A stretch of 64,000 bases of DNA from Bifidobacteriaceae bacterium UBA2724 (GCA_002353815.1 DEKK01000008.1:76038-140037); one strand, 5' to 3'; shown: positions 44,414 to 54,253, numbered from the stretch's first letter. The notes: generated from the letters alone by a model not told the origin. Program-made: numbers and translations.

Positions 44414-44783
44414 AAAACCTCGCGAATCTTGTGGTTGACTGCGCGTACTACCGCGTCCTGTAGACATTGTAGTGTAAACTCCGAGCGACGCGCATATTTC
44501 TTTTAAAACCCTCGGGATTCTTTCGGTGCGCCGCCGCTTCGCCTCCCTCCCCCTTGGCGTGCCCGATACGGCACGGCGCTTCGCTCCCGGCCATGCATCA
44601 ACAAGCCAGAGCGAGAACAGGCGTCAGACGACGCGGCGCGCAGGGCGACCATTGCCGCGATGCCCGCATGGACCGATCCCGGCCTCGCCGCCGGCCAGAC
44701 CGGCAGCTTCTCCGATGCGACACCCCTTTTTTATGGCGCCATCAGGTGCGCCACATAGTCGGGTGTGTCAGAAACGCGCCGCG
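44414..44783. other. ugpA-pafBC intergenic region
   Basis: The 370 bases hold the pafBC promoter at the right and the ugpA 3' region. One plus-strand frame from 44507 to 44758 stays open for 84 codons with GC-rich third positions, but it has no start codon or ribosome site. I call no gene. No clear terminator of ugpA is visible. Confidence 0.4.
44466..44471 (-). promoter_or_regulatory. Candidate -10 of pafBC
   Basis: TACAAT on the minus strand would start transcription near 44459 and give a 45-nt leader. The -35 region is weak. Confidence 0.4.
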
Positions 44784-46211
44784 TCAGATCCATTCATCGG
44801 GTTCGATGCCCTGCGGCCCCACGAAGGAGCCGTTCGGCACATACGAGGGGTGCCCCAGGTCGACCAGATGCGCGTCGCCGTAGAAGCTCACATCGCGGCC
44901 GAAGTACCAATCGCCTTCGATGGTTGCTGAACTCGCGGCCGCCAGGGAGGGCACGCCGTAGGGGAATCGTTCGTCGAAGTCCGAGATGTACTTGTAGTAG
45001 CGGGGGTCGAGCTCGACGTTGGGGAAGATGTACGTGCCGTCCTCCATCTCGAAGGCGTCGGTGAGATGGAACCTGTCGGAGCGCATGATGAACAGGTCGT
45101 TCGTCGTCTTCACGGGAAGGAACCGCGCGCGGCTCACCTCGATGCACGTGGCGTCGGGGAACAGCCCGATGGCGGCGCCCATGGCCGTTTCGAGCTGGAT
45201 GACCTTCGGGGACTCGGAGTCGGTCGGGTCCACGGTTTTGCGGTTGACGATGATGGGCAGGCCGAGCACTCCGCCGTTTTTGTCGAGGAGCTCGCGCAGG
45301 GCGCTGATGCGAATCCAGATGTTGTTGGTGTTGAAGAAAGGATGGCGGTGGAAGTTCAGCGCGCTTTTGACATCGGACGCCGGCACCTGGGAGATCTCGC
45401 GCAGCATGAGCTGCCCGGTCTCGCGGTTGCAGACGATCTGACCGCCCTTGCGGTCGGCCGGGGTCTTGCGCGACACCTCGACCATGAACGACGAGCCCGA
45501 TTGCGCGAACGCACCGGCCAGCGTGCTGGAGGGACGAGCCCCCAGGTTGTCGGAATTCGAGATGAACAGGTATTCCATCCCCGCGTTCTGCAGCGCGTCG
45601 AGAAGACCGGATTCGTAAATCGTGGCGTATACGTCGCCGTGCCCCGGTGGGCACCATTCGAGTCTCGGATCCGCGCTCCACGTGACGGGGAGGCCCGTGG
45701 AGGCGTCGATCTTGGGCTCATGGTGCTGCAGGATCTCGATCGGCACGTCGGCCTGGTGGAACCTGTGGTTGCGGCGCACCACGGCGAGCGAATCCCCGGA
45801 AGTGCGGAACGAGTTCATGAACGTGAGCGGCAGCGGGATCTCCTGACGCTGCCGTGCCGCGATCACCTGCCCGAGGATGATGTCGATGAACCGCATCTGT
45901 CGCGCTTTGTGACGGCGCACGGGCAGGAGCGACTTGGGGCCCGCCAGGCCCATCGACGTCCCCAGTCCGCCGTTGAGCTTGAGGAAGGCGGTTTTCGAGA
46001 ACGCCTCCATGGCGAAATCATGGTCGATGGTTTCATGGATGTCGGCCACGTTGGGGATGTGCTTGACGGGATCGACGTCTTTCTCGGGGATTTCGCCGGA
46101 GTCGTCGGAACGCCACGAGTCATACAGATGGTGGAATTGTTTGATCGCCAGATTGGACAGACCTTCGTCGCGCATCTTTGCGTCAAAGGCTTCGAACGCC
46201 GCTTCTGCCAT
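44784..46211 (-). CDS. ugpA: UTP-glucose-1-phosphate uridylyltransferase, eukaryotic type
   Basis: The 475-residue enzyme makes UDP-glucose from glucose-1-phosphate and UTP. It has LNGGLGTSMGLAGPKS (residues 79-94), the nucleotide-binding loop of the UDPGP family, and no GalU/GalF-like motif. FFNTNNIWI and NVELDPRYYKYISDFDERF follow in the C-terminal half. In bifidobacteria this type also acts on galactose-1-phosphate in the lacto-N-biose/Leloir route, which makes galactose use likely; that is inference from family knowledge. It stands alone between two gaps; the tRNA-Pro is divergent upstream. Confidence 0.92.
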   Translation of the reverse strand: MAEAAFEAFDAKMRDEGLSNLAIKQFHHLYDSWRSDDSGEIPEKDVDPVKHIPNVADIHETIDHDFAMEAFSKTAFLKLNGGLGTSMGLAGPKSLLPVRRHKARQMRFIDIILGQVIAARQRQEIPLPLTFMNSFRTSGDSLAVVRRNHRFHQADVPIEILQHHEPKIDASTGLPVTWSADPRLEWCPPGHGDVYATIYESGLLDALQNAGMEYLFISNSDNLGARPSSTLAGAFAQSGSSFMVEVSRKTPADRKGGQIVCNRETGQLMLREISQVPASDVKSALNFHRHPFFNTNNIWIRISALRELLDKNGGVLGLPIIVNRKTVDPTDSESPKVIQLETAMGAAIGLFPDATCIEVSRARFLPVKTTNDLFIMRSDRFHLTDAFEMEDGTYIFPNVELDPRYYKYISDFDERFPYGVPSLAAASSATIEGDWYFGRDVSFYGDAHLVDLGHPSYVPNGSFVGPQGIEPDEWI

Positions 46212-46405
46212 GATGCCCTTCTTTTTTGTGTCGGAGGTTATGCAATAACAACAATGTATTCCCTTTCCGCCCCGCTTTCTGACATTGTCGCCTTTTTCGC
46301 CGCAGAAAACACAAACGGGATGCCCGCGACACGCGCAAACGGACGTGGCTTTGTGCTTTCAGCCCACCTTGTGGTAAGTTTTCTTTTCGGTGCTTCGTGC
46401 ACCAT

Positions 46406-46480
<75 letters not shown>

Positions 46481-46486
46481 CGGACA

Positions 46487-46518
46487 AACCCCGGAGCGGA
46501 AACGATCCGGGGTTTTCT
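46487..46518 (+). terminator. Intrinsic terminator after tRNA-Pro
   Basis: AACCCCGGA and TCCGGGGTT form a 9-bp stem immediately downstream of the tRNA, followed by TTTTCTC. It ends the tRNA transcript. The remaining stretch to 46726 holds no gene. Confidence 0.85.
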
Positions 46519-46726
46519 CGTATCTGCGGACAATCCTTCCGGCTCCCCTGTCGTCGTCCTGACGTGCGCCGCCGTTTTCTTTACTCCATCCTGTCAGGTC
46601 TACCGTCCAAGGTCTGCGGCGACGACGCAACAGGGCGACGGCATGGCAACCGTCGCCCTGTGTCTTGTGCGTTGTCCCACGTTGTGCTTCGCACGAATGC
46701 GCCGCGTCGTGGGTTCGCGGTCTTGC

Positions 46727-48856
46727 TCAGCGTTTGTCGCGGGTCTTCTTCTCACGCACCTTCACCGAGATCTGGATCGGCGTGCCTTCGAAACCGAATT
46801 CCTCGCGAAGCGAACGCTCGATGTAGCGACGGTACCCGTGGTCGAGGAAGCCCGTGGCGAAGATGACGAAACGCGGAGGACGCGTGCTCGCCTGGGTTGC
46901 GAAGAGGATGCGGGGCTGCTTGCCGCCGCGCAGCGGATGCGGATGTGCGGATTGGAGCTGCCCGAGGAACGAGTTGAGCTTGCCCGTAGAGATGCGCTTG
47001 TCCCATGATTCCAAGGCGGTGCGCATCGCCTCGGGCAGGCGGTTGGTGTGCCATCCGGTCTTGGCCGAGAGATTCACGCGCGGCGCCCAGCGGACGCGGG
47101 TGAACTCGGTTTCCCACAAGCGCTCCAGACGGGCGCGGGAGAACTCGTCCTGCAGATCCCATTTGTTGAACACCAGCACGATCGCCCTGCCGGCGTCGAC
47201 GGCCTGGCTCATGACCTTGAGGTCCTGGTCCGAGATCGGCTGCGAGACGTCGAACAGCACAAGCGCGAGCTCGGATCGTTCGATGGCGGCCTGGGTGCGC
47301 AGACTGGAATAGTAGTCGGCGCCGGACACCTTGTGGAGGCGGCGCTTGATGCCAGCGGTGTCGATGAACAGCCAGTCGTCGCCGTCGAGATGGATGACTT
47401 CGTCCACGGGGTCGCGCGTGGTGCCGGCGTAGTCGTCGACGACCGAGCGTTCCTCATGTGCGAGCTGGTTGAGCAGGCTGGATTTGCCGACGTTCGGGCG
47501 CCCCACGAGTGCCACGCGCCGCAAGGTGGACGGCATGAGCAGACCGGAGGTCTTCTCGGCCTTCTTCAGCTTGTCGAGGGCGGCGTCGAGCAGATCGCCG
47601 ACGCCCCTGCCGTGCATCGCGGAAATGCCATACGGCTCCCCCAGCCCCAGCTTCCAGAACTCGGCGGTCATGTATTCCTGCTCGGCGGTGTCGACTTTGT
47701 TGACCGCCACGGTGACGGGTTTGCCGGCCGCGCGCAGCATGCCCACGATGCGTTCGTCCGACGCGGTCATGCCCACCGTTCCGTCCACGACGAGGACAAC
47801 GGCGTCCGACAGGTGCACGGCGACCTCGGCCTGTGATGCGATGGCCGAATCGATGCCCTCGACGTCGGTCTCCCAGCCGCCGGTGTCGACGAGCTTGAAA
47901 TCGGTGCCCGCCCACTCGGCGTCATAGCTCACACGGTCGCGCGTCACGCCCGGGGTGTCTTCGACAACCGCCGCGCGGCGGCCGAGGATACGGTTGACCA
48001 GAGTCGACTTGCCGACGTTCGGACGCCCCACGACAGCCAGCACGCCGACCGGCTTGGGGCCTGACTGCCCAAGCTCCGTGCCGGTCTCGGCATCCTCGAT
48101 GATCTGCTCGTCTTCCTCGTCGAGCTCGTAGTCGGTGAGGTTCGAGGCATAGTCGGAATACAGCTGCTCGTCGATGGCCTTGTCGACGAGGTCGATCATC
48201 GCATCGAGCGTCTGCTGGAAGTCCATGTCGGAATTGTCGACCGTCACGACGCCATCGGCGGCGGACGTGAAATTCGTGACCTTGGAATCGGCCTTGTCAC
48301 GCTTCGTCACGTCGTCCGCGCCGGCGCTGGCCTGGCCGTTCCTGCGAGCTTGCCGCACCTCGGGGCGCGCGGTCATGAGGATGCGCACCTCGGCGTCAGG
48401 CGCCACCACCGTCGTGATGTCACGTCCTTCGGCCACGATGCCCGAGCCATGCGAGAAGGAATCCTCGGCGGACTCGCCAAGGATGTACGCGCGCTGGGCC
48501 GCGATGAGCAGATGACGCACCGGGATGATGCCCGACACCACCGAGACATGGGACGAGACCTCGGAGGAACGAATGTCGGCCGAGATATCCATGCCGTCGC
48601 ACACGACGGTCGGATTGTCGGGGTCGAGGCCGAAGTCCACATGGCCGTCGGCGAACATCTCGCCCACGGCGTCCGTGATGGCCTGGTCGTCGGGCTGCTC
48701 GGCGTCAAGGTCGATGCCCCGGTGCAGGCACCACCACGCCGCCGCGCGGTACATGGCGCCGGTGTCGAGATACGCGTAACCGAAGTGACGAGCCAAGGCC
48801 TTGGATGTCGTGGACTTGCCGACGCCCGCAGGGCCATCGATAGCGACGCGGATCAC
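46727..48856 (-). CDS. cmk-der: Cytidylate kinase - GTPase Der fusion
   Basis: The 709-residue product joins two enzymes. Residues 1 to about 230 are CMP kinase, with Walker A GPAGVGKST at 8-16 and LDTGAMYRAAA. An acidic linker (DYELDEEDEQIIEDAETGTE) joins them. From about residue 270 the protein is Der/EngA, with two GTPase domains (GRPNVGKST near 277-285 and GRPNVGKSS near 450-458, plus NKVD and NKWD). It ends in a KH-like domain whose tail is basic. Cmk makes CDP; Der matures the 50S subunit. Fusions of this kind are known in bifidobacteria. It starts with GTG, overlapping the rluB stop by 4 nt (GTGA). Confidence 0.95.
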   Translation of the reverse strand: MIRVAIDGPAGVGKSTTSKALARHFGYAYLDTGAMYRAAAWWCLHRGIDLDAEQPDDQAITDAVGEMFADGHVDFGLDPDNPTVVCDGMDISADIRSSEVSSHVSVVSGIIPVRHLLIAAQRAYILGESAEDSFSHGSGIVAEGRDITTVVAPDAEVRILMTARPEVRQARRNGQASAGADDVTKRDKADSKVTNFTSAADGVVTVDNSDMDFQQTLDAMIDLVDKAIDEQLYSDYASNLTDYELDEEDEQIIEDAETGTELGQSGPKPVGVLAVVGRPNVGKSTLVNRILGRRAAVVEDTPGVTRDRVSYDAEWAGTDFKLVDTGGWETDVEGIDSAIASQAEVAVHLSDAVVLVVDGTVGMTASDERIVGMLRAAGKPVTVAVNKVDTAEQEYMTAEFWKLGLGEPYGISAMHGRGVGDLLDAALDKLKKAEKTSGLLMPSTLRRVALVGRPNVGKSSLLNQLAHEERSVVDDYAGTTRDPVDEVIHLDGDDWLFIDTAGIKRRLHKVSGADYYSSLRTQAAIERSELALVLFDVSQPISDQDLKVMSQAVDAGRAIVLVFNKWDLQDEFSRARLERLWETEFTRVRWAPRVNLSAKTGWHTNRLPEAMRTALESWDKRISTGKLNSFLGQLQSAHPHPLRGGKQPRILFATQASTRPPRFVIFATGFLDHGYRRYIERSLREEFGFEGTPIQISVKVREKKTRDKR

Positions 48857-49629
48857 AGGCCGACCTCCTTCTCAAGCGACTTGATCTCGGTTTCCGAGAG
48901 GACGCGGTACGAGCCTGGTTTGATCTCGCCCAGCTTCACCGGGCCGATCTGGACGCGCATGAGGCGCTTGACGGGGAAACCGACTGCGTCGAACACGCGG
49001 CGCACGATGCGGTTCTTGCCCGAGTGGAGGACGACCTTCACCACGGAACGGTCACGGCTCTGGTCGAGGATCGCGCAATGGTCGAATTTGATCCAGCCAT
49101 CGTCGAGCAGAACGCCTTGGCGCACGAGGCGACGGCAGACATTGCCGCCGATATGCCCCTCGACCGTGGCGATGTAGGTCTTCTCCACCTCGTATTTGGG
49201 ATGCATGACGTGCTGCGCGAGCTCGCCGTCGTTCGTCATGAGAATGAGGCCTTCGGAATCGTAATCCAGACGCCCCATGTGGAAGATCCGCTGGTATTTG
49301 TCGCCGATGATGTCGGCGAGCGTGTAGCGCCCTTTGGGGTCGCTCATGGATGACAGCACGCGACGCGGCTTGTTCACCGCAAGCGTCACGTATTTGTCCT
49401 GGATGTGCACACGGGAACCGTCAACACGGATGTCCTGCTTGGCGGGATCGACGCGGGTGCCGAGCTCTGTCACGAGCTCGCCGTCCACCTCGACCTGTCC
49501 GGACGTGATCAATTCCTCGCACTTGCGGCGGGAGCCATACCCCGCCTGGGCGAGGACCTTCTGAAGGCGGATGCCTTCGGGGGAATCCTCGGAGTGAAGT
49601 TTCTTGGCATGGCTATATGGATGTGGCAT
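48853..49629 (-). CDS. rluB: Pseudouridine synthase RluB-like (23S rRNA)
   Basis: The 258-residue protein has an N-terminal S4 domain (RLQKVLAQAGYGSRRKCEELI). The catalytic domain carries the nucleophile Asp in GRLDYDSEGLIL at about residue 120 and KNRIVRRVF late. It is the RsuA/RluB/E/F branch, and RluB is the usual annotation in actinobacteria. The ATG at 49629 has GGGAGAAC upstream; an earlier start at 49671 is possible. It is followed by cmk-der, which it overlaps. Confidence 0.9.
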   Translation of the reverse strand: MPHPYSHAKKLHSEDSPEGIRLQKVLAQAGYGSRRKCEELITSGQVEVDGELVTELGTRVDPAKQDIRVDGSRVHIQDKYVTLAVNKPRRVLSSMSDPKGRYTLADIIGDKYQRIFHMGRLDYDSEGLILMTNDGELAQHVMHPKYEVEKTYIATVEGHIGGNVCRRLVRQGVLLDDGWIKFDHCAILDQSRDRSVVKVVLHSGKNRIVRRVFDAVGFPVKRLMRVQIGPVKLGEIKPGSYRVLSETEIKSLEKEVGL

Positions 49630-49924
49630 CGTTCTCCCAACGTGGCCGGCGGATGCCCGTTCTTCGCGCACGCGGCGCTCGCGGCATCCGAATCAATAGA
49701 ATCACCAGAGATTATACGGGATGCCATGCCTGCGCAACACCACGTGTCGCAGCCCCGGTATCGCGCCTGTGTCTTCGTCAGGCGCGATGGCCTGATGACC
49801 GTGCCGAGGGGCGTGCGACGCGAAGCGTTCCGTTTCGGCGCGGAATCGTCGCTGATTCCTGCACCCCCGTTGATATGATTGCTGTGGTCAGAGTTTATGA
49901 GAGACCAATACAAAGGACAATAGA

Positions 49925-51025
49925 ATGACTGAAAACACCATCAGCGAAGAGAAGACGACGTTGTCGACCTCCAGGGTCGCCCGGCTTGCGGCCGAGCTCT
50001 TCGGTTCCTTCTTCCTCTTCCTCTCCATCTACGGCATCTGCTCATACGGCACCGTCTTCACCTTCTCGGTGATCGGCTCCAACATCCTTACCGTTGGTCT
50101 CGCCGTGGGACTCGTCTATGGCGTTCTGACCTATCTGTTCGGAAAGGTGTCCGGCGCCCATCTCAACCCCGCCGTGTCCTTCGCCGAACTGCTGCTGGGG
50201 CGCATCGATTTCTTCGATTTCCTCGCCTATGTGATCCTGCAGAGCGCCGGTGCCATCGGCGCTGCGGAAATCATCACCCATATCCTTCCGGTCACCTCCA
50301 GCAGCGACAGCAGCGCATCGTCCAAGATGGACATGTTCACCTGGATCCATTACGCGATCAATGGCTATGGCAACGCCTCCCCGTCGAACGCACTCATGTC
50401 TCAGATGAAAATTGAGTTCGGCATGAAGTTCGCCGTGCTGCTGGAAATCGCCATGTCGATCATCGTGATTGCAGTCGTGCTCAAGTCCCAGAACTCCAAT
50501 GGCGCCCCCAAGAAGTTCGCACCGCTGACGATCGGCGCCGCCTACGCCGTCGGAACGGCCGTCGCTTTCCCGGTGAGTGGCGCCGCCCTCAATCCTGCAC
50601 GTGCAACGGGCATGGCCGTCGCAGCACAGTCCGTCGTGAGCCAATACAACACGACGCAGCAGGCCAGCGCCGCGACGAACGGAACCACCTTTGTCGCCAT
50701 CGCCCTTCCGGTCAGCCAGCTGTGGGTTTTCTGGGTCGCCCCAGTGCTCGCCGCCGCGCTGGTCGCACTCATCAATCTCGTGATCAAGCTGCGCAACGAT
50801 GACACGACGGACGTCGAGCCGGTCGCCGCCAAGCCGAAGAAGAACCGCAAGAGCTCTGCCGCCGCAAAGGAATCCACTGCCGCGGAGCCCAAGGGGTCAG
50901 CTGAGAAGAATTCGGATGGAGCGCATGACAGCAACTCCGATGATGCAGCCGAGGATGCCGATGACATGGCAAGCTCTGGCATCGACTACGCCGAAGACGA
51001 CGTGACCGACGAGCAGGACCTCTGA
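49925..51025 (+). CDS. MIP/aquaporin family channel with acidic tail
   Basis: The 366-residue membrane protein has six hydrophobic segments and the two half-helix motifs of MIP channels: HLNPAVS (Asn81) and ALNPARA (Asn223). This predicts a water, glycerol or small-solute channel. The C-terminal ~90 residues are a cytoplasmic tail, first Lys/Ala-rich (KPKKNRKSSAAAKE), then strongly acidic. AAAGGACAATAGA precedes the ATG. It is alone on the plus strand between divergent rluB and a terminator. Confidence 0.9.
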   Translation: MTENTISEEKTTLSTSRVARLAAELFGSFFLFLSIYGICSYGTVFTFSVIGSNILTVGLAVGLVYGVLTYLFGKVSGAHLNPAVSFAELLLGRIDFFDFLAYVILQSAGAIGAAEIITHILPVTSSSDSSASSKMDMFTWIHYAINGYGNASPSNALMSQMKIEFGMKFAVLLEIAMSIIVIAVVLKSQNSNGAPKKFAPLTIGAAYAVGTAVAFPVSGAALNPARATGMAVAAQSVVSQYNTTQQASAATNGTTFVAIALPVSQLWVFWVAPVLAAALVALINLVIKLRNDDTTDVEPVAAKPKKNRKSSAAAKESTAAEPKGSAEKNSDGAHDSNSDDAAEDADDMASSGIDYAEDDVTDEQDL

Positions 51026-51404
51026 CCAACTCGCCCCATTGCAAGCCGCTGTCATGACCTGCGAAGCAGTGAATGGCATGGCCGACAGAAGCCGCCCGAC
51101 CGGGCGGCTTCTGTCGTCTAGGAGCTTCTGCCGCCTGGAGACGCGGTGGCGGTCTGTCTGATGCGCGGGCTTGGCAACGAAAAACGCGGGCATCGATGTT
51201 TCCCTCGTGATGCCTATGCTTGACGGCGCCCCCTTGCCTTTCCTGTCCCATCCTGTGTTCCGTTCGTCGCTGCCCTTGTTGCTTTGAGCATCTGGGAGCC
51301 ACGGATCACAGACAGGCATCCTCCACGGGAAAGACACGCCATGTTGTAGAGTTGTTTCTTAGTCCTGCGTCAACGACGGCGCATACTAGGGAGAGGCTCA
51401 TTTC
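51026..51404. other. Region between MIP gene and small membrane gene
   Basis: The 379 bases hold a strong hairpin (51084-51115) and, nearer 51340, a probable promoter for the next gene. No gene is seen. Confidence 0.45.
51084..51115 (+). terminator. 15-bp perfect hairpin after MIP gene
   Basis: GACAGAAGCCGCCCG (51084-51098) pairs exactly with 51101-51115. It has a 2-nt nominal loop and no T run. It is about 60 bp after the stop codon. Confidence 0.6.
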
Positions 51405-51911
51405 ATGGAACTTGAGAACAGACCTTTGAAAAATAGCGAACGACGCGCAGGCCGCATCTGCCTTCTGGTGATCATCGGCTTCAGCGCGACCATGCTTGTG
51501 CTTACGTGCATGGACATCATGTACCGTTCGACGGGTTTCATCATCGTGTACTCGGCGCTCATCGTGATCTCCATCGCACTCATGGCGACCATCCTGCGAG
51601 CAGATACGCTGGATTCGACTTCGGAAGAAAAAGAGAAGAGTAACGAGGCGATGATCATCGCACAGGCCGCGGCTGAGATGAACAAGAAGCTCGCCGAGAA
51701 GAAAGCTTCAGAAGACGCCGCCTCTTCGTCCGAAAACGAGACAGATCCCGACGATGAGCATGAGTCCGAGACGGATGACGCGACGACGGACGACGGCACT
51801 CCCGCCGATGACGATATGGATGACGATGGCGAGGATACTGCCGGTTCCGACAACGACGCCGATGCCAACGATGGTGACGCAAACGACCCATCCGCCAAAG
51901 AAGCAGACTGA
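51405..51911 (+). CDS. Small membrane protein with acidic tail
   Basis: The 168-residue protein has two membrane helices (ICLLVIIGFSATMLVLTCMD and IIVYSALIVISIALMATIL) and a short basic start. From about residue 100 to the end it is almost all Asp, Glu, Ser and Ala. Its function is unknown. GGGAGAGG lies 8 nt before the ATG. It converges with the DUF3017 gene, and the two share a terminator. Confidence 0.7.
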   Translation: MELENRPLKNSERRAGRICLLVIIGFSATMLVLTCMDIMYRSTGFIIVYSALIVISIALMATILRADTLDSTSEEKEKSNEAMIIAQAAAEMNKKLAEKKASEDAASSSENETDPDDEHESETDDATTDDGTPADDDMDDDGEDTAGSDNDADANDGDANDPSAKEAD

Positions 51912-51991
51912 CCATCGCGCGCATGCCATGGCACGATAACGGCGTTGACACCCGGCACGTCGCATCCGCCTGGCACCGTGAAGACACAGAT

Positions 51992-52031
51992 TATGGAAAA
52001 CGCTCCGGCATTCACCGGAGCGTTTTCCATA
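51992..52031. terminator. 17-bp bidirectional terminator
   Basis: TATGGAAAACGCTCCGG (51992-52008) pairs exactly with 52015-52031 around a CATTCA loop. The arms carry TTTTCC/GGAAAA, so T-rich runs lie at both ends. It lies between convergent genes. Confidence 0.88.
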
Positions 52032-52062
52032 GATGTGCATCGAATCGGTACGTCTGCGTCAG

Positions 52063-52500
52063 TCAGTACAGGAATCTCAAGCTGTAATACAGAGTCATCA
52101 GGCCGATTCCCAGTATGACGCCTATGAAGCAGTCGAAGGTAACCGATCGTACTTTCCATGGACTGCGGTCACGACACACAAGCCTTACAAGAGCGGTCAT
52201 CCATGAGGTGACGGCGACGGTCGCCACAGCGAATCCAATCCGATGGACGATGGCGAAGAGAAAAGCCGCACCGATGCAAGCCAGCACGAGCCATTCGAAC
52301 CACGGCTTGCCTTCCTTTGCTTCCGAGACCGCGACATGTTCCACATGGAAACCCTCGCGCGGCTCATCAGGATCATCTGCCGGGGCAGGTGTGGCGTCAT
52401 TTGAGGCCACGGCCTGCCGTGCGTCGCCGTCAGCCGTACCGCCACGGGACAAGCAGGCTTCGGTCTGCTCAGGCTGGTCCCCTGGATTTGGGTGCGTCAT
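52063..52500 (-). CDS. DUF3017 membrane protein
   Basis: The 145-residue protein has a hydrophilic N-terminal ~65 residues, then membrane helices: WLVLACIGAAFLFAIVHRIG, a second around VATVAVTSWMTALVRLV, and a last at FIGVILGIGLMTLYYSL. A basic/hydrophobic signature (VCRDRSPWKVRSVTFDC) lies between. This pattern fits DUF3017, a family found beside purH and folD in actinobacteria. The ATG at 52500 has AAGGATTCG upstream. It lies just downstream of purH on the same strand. Confidence 0.72.
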   Translation of the reverse strand: MTHPNPGDQPEQTEACLSRGGTADGDARQAVASNDATPAPADDPDEPREGFHVEHVAVSEAKEGKPWFEWLVLACIGAAFLFAIVHRIGFAVATVAVTSWMTALVRLVCRDRSPWKVRSVTFDCFIGVILGIGLMTLYYSLRFLY

Positions 52501-52565
52501 GCGAATCCTTAGAGCCAGGCGACATGGTGATGTCGCGGAATGTTTCAATTGCGGAAGGTGAATGC

Positions 52566-52611
52566 GAAAAAACAGGGCCGCGCCATGCCACGGAGGCTTG
52601 GCGCGGCCCTG
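52566..52611 (-). terminator. Intrinsic terminator of purH
   Basis: On the minus strand CAGGGCCGCGCCA pairs with TGGCGCGGCCCTG around a 13-nt loop, followed by TTTTTTCGC. It lies just downstream of the purH stop and separates purH from the DUF3017 gene. Confidence 0.88.
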
Positions 52612-52618
52612 CCTGCAA

Positions 52619-54253
52619 TCAGTGGAAGAAGTGGCGGGTGCCGGTGAGGTACATGGTCACGCCGGCCTTCTGCGCGGCTTCGATGACCTCGTTGTCGCGG
52701 ATGGAGCCACCGGGATGGACGATGGCCTTGACACCGGCGTTGGCCAGGATCTCCATGCCGTCCGCGAACGGGAAGAATGCGTCGGAAGCGGCAACCGCAC
52801 CTTGCGTGCGGTTGGCGCCATCGGCCAGGGTGTTGGCGCGTTCGACGGCGAGCTTGCTGGAGTCCACGCGGTTGACCTGTCCCATGCCGACACCGACGGT
52901 CGCCTGATCGTGGGCGATGAGCACGGCGTTGGACTTCACAGAGCGCACGGCACGCCATGCGAAGACGAGGTCCTTGAGGGTGGCGTCGTCCGCTGGCTCA
53001 CCGGAGACGAGCTTCCAGTTCTTCGGGTCGTCGCCCTCGGCATCGATGCGGTCGGTCGTCTGCACGAGCAGGCCGCCGTCGATCTGGCGGATGGACTGGT
53101 TGAGCACCGGACGGTTCGGGACGCGCAGGATACGCAGGTTTTTCTTCGTCTTGAGCAGCTCCAGGGCCTCGGGCTCGTAGTCGGGGGCCACGATGACCTC
53201 GGTGAAGATGTGCTTGACGGCCTGTGCCATCTCCAGCGAGACGGTGGCGTTGGCGGCGATGACACCGCCATAGGCGCTCATGGGGTCGCAGGCATGGGCC
53301 TTGCGATGCGCTTCGGCGACAGTCGCACCGATGGCGAGGCCGCAGGGATTCGAGTGCTTGACGACTGCGACGGCGATGCTCGGGGCGAAATCCCAGGCGG
53401 AACGCCATGCGGAGTCGGCATCCACGTAATTGTTGTAGCTCATCGGCTTGCCGTGGAGCAGCTCGGCATGGGCGAAATCGTTGTTGGTCAGCGGGTCGAG
53501 GTACAGGGCCGCTTCCTGGTGCGAGTTCTCGCCGTAGCGCAACACCGTCGCCTTGTCCCAGGTGCGGGTGTAGGTCGGCGGGAAGAGCTCTGCGTCCTTC
53601 TCGGCTGCCGCGGCCTCGTCGGTGGGCTCGTCCTTGAGAGTGTCGGGCTTGGGCCATGCGGTGCGGGCCCATTCGATGATCGTGGCGTCGTAGGCCGCGG
53701 TGTGGGCGAATGCCTTGGCGGCGAGATAGCGGCGTTCGGCAAGGGTGAAGCCTTCGCCGTTGGCGACGCGTTCGGCGGCCAGAGCATAGTCGTTCTTGTC
53801 GGTGATGATTGCCACGGTGGCGGAGTTCTTGGCTGCGCCACGCACCATGGAGGGGCCGCCGATATCGATCTTTTCGATCGTGTCTGCTTCGTTGGCGCCG
53901 GAACGCACGGTGTCGGCGAACGGATACAGGTTCACGACGACCATGTCGAACGGCTCAATGCCGAACTCCTTGAGCTGCTGCACATGCTCGGGATTCGTCA
54001 TGTCGGCAAGGATTCCTGCGTGCACGTGCGGGTCCAGGGTCTTCACTCGTCCGCCCAGGCATTCGGGGAATCCGGTGACCTTCTCCACAGGCGTCACATT
54101 CACTCCGAGCTCTTCGAGCTTCTTCGCTGTGGATCCCGTCGACACAACGGCGGTCCCTGCCTTCTTGAATGCGTCGGCAAGGACCTCGAGTCCGTCTTTG
54201 TGATAGACGGACACGAGCGCGCGCTTGATCGAGCGGCTTGTGGAATCGGTCAT
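52619..54253 (-). CDS. purH: Bifunctional AICAR transformylase / IMP cyclohydrolase
   Basis: The 544-residue enzyme carries out the last two steps of IMP synthesis. Its N-terminal ~200 residues form the IMP cyclohydrolase domain (ALVSVYHKDGLEVLADAF, VSTGSTAKKLEE, GGRVKTLDPHVHAGIL). The transformylase domain follows with RYGENSHQEAALY near 255-267, KHSNPCGLAIG near 312-322 and DAFFPFADG near 491-499, including the catalytic Lys/His pair. The start at 54253 has AAGGAG. It lies downstream of the DUF6350 gene on the same strand. Confidence 0.96.
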   Translation of the reverse strand: MTDSTSRSIKRALVSVYHKDGLEVLADAFKKAGTAVVSTGSTAKKLEELGVNVTPVEKVTGFPECLGGRVKTLDPHVHAGILADMTNPEHVQQLKEFGIEPFDMVVVNLYPFADTVRSGANEADTIEKIDIGGPSMVRGAAKNSATVAIITDKNDYALAAERVANGEGFTLAERRYLAAKAFAHTAAYDATIIEWARTAWPKPDTLKDEPTDEAAAAEKDAELFPPTYTRTWDKATVLRYGENSHQEAALYLDPLTNNDFAHAELLHGKPMSYNNYVDADSAWRSAWDFAPSIAVAVVKHSNPCGLAIGATVAEAHRKAHACDPMSAYGGVIAANATVSLEMAQAVKHIFTEVIVAPDYEPEALELLKTKKNLRILRVPNRPVLNQSIRQIDGGLLVQTTDRIDAEGDDPKNWKLVSGEPADDATLKDLVFAWRAVRSVKSNAVLIAHDQATVGVGMGQVNRVDSSKLAVERANTLADGANRTQGAVAASDAFFPFADGMEILANAGVKAIVHPGGSIRDNEVIEAAQKAGVTMYLTGTRHFFH

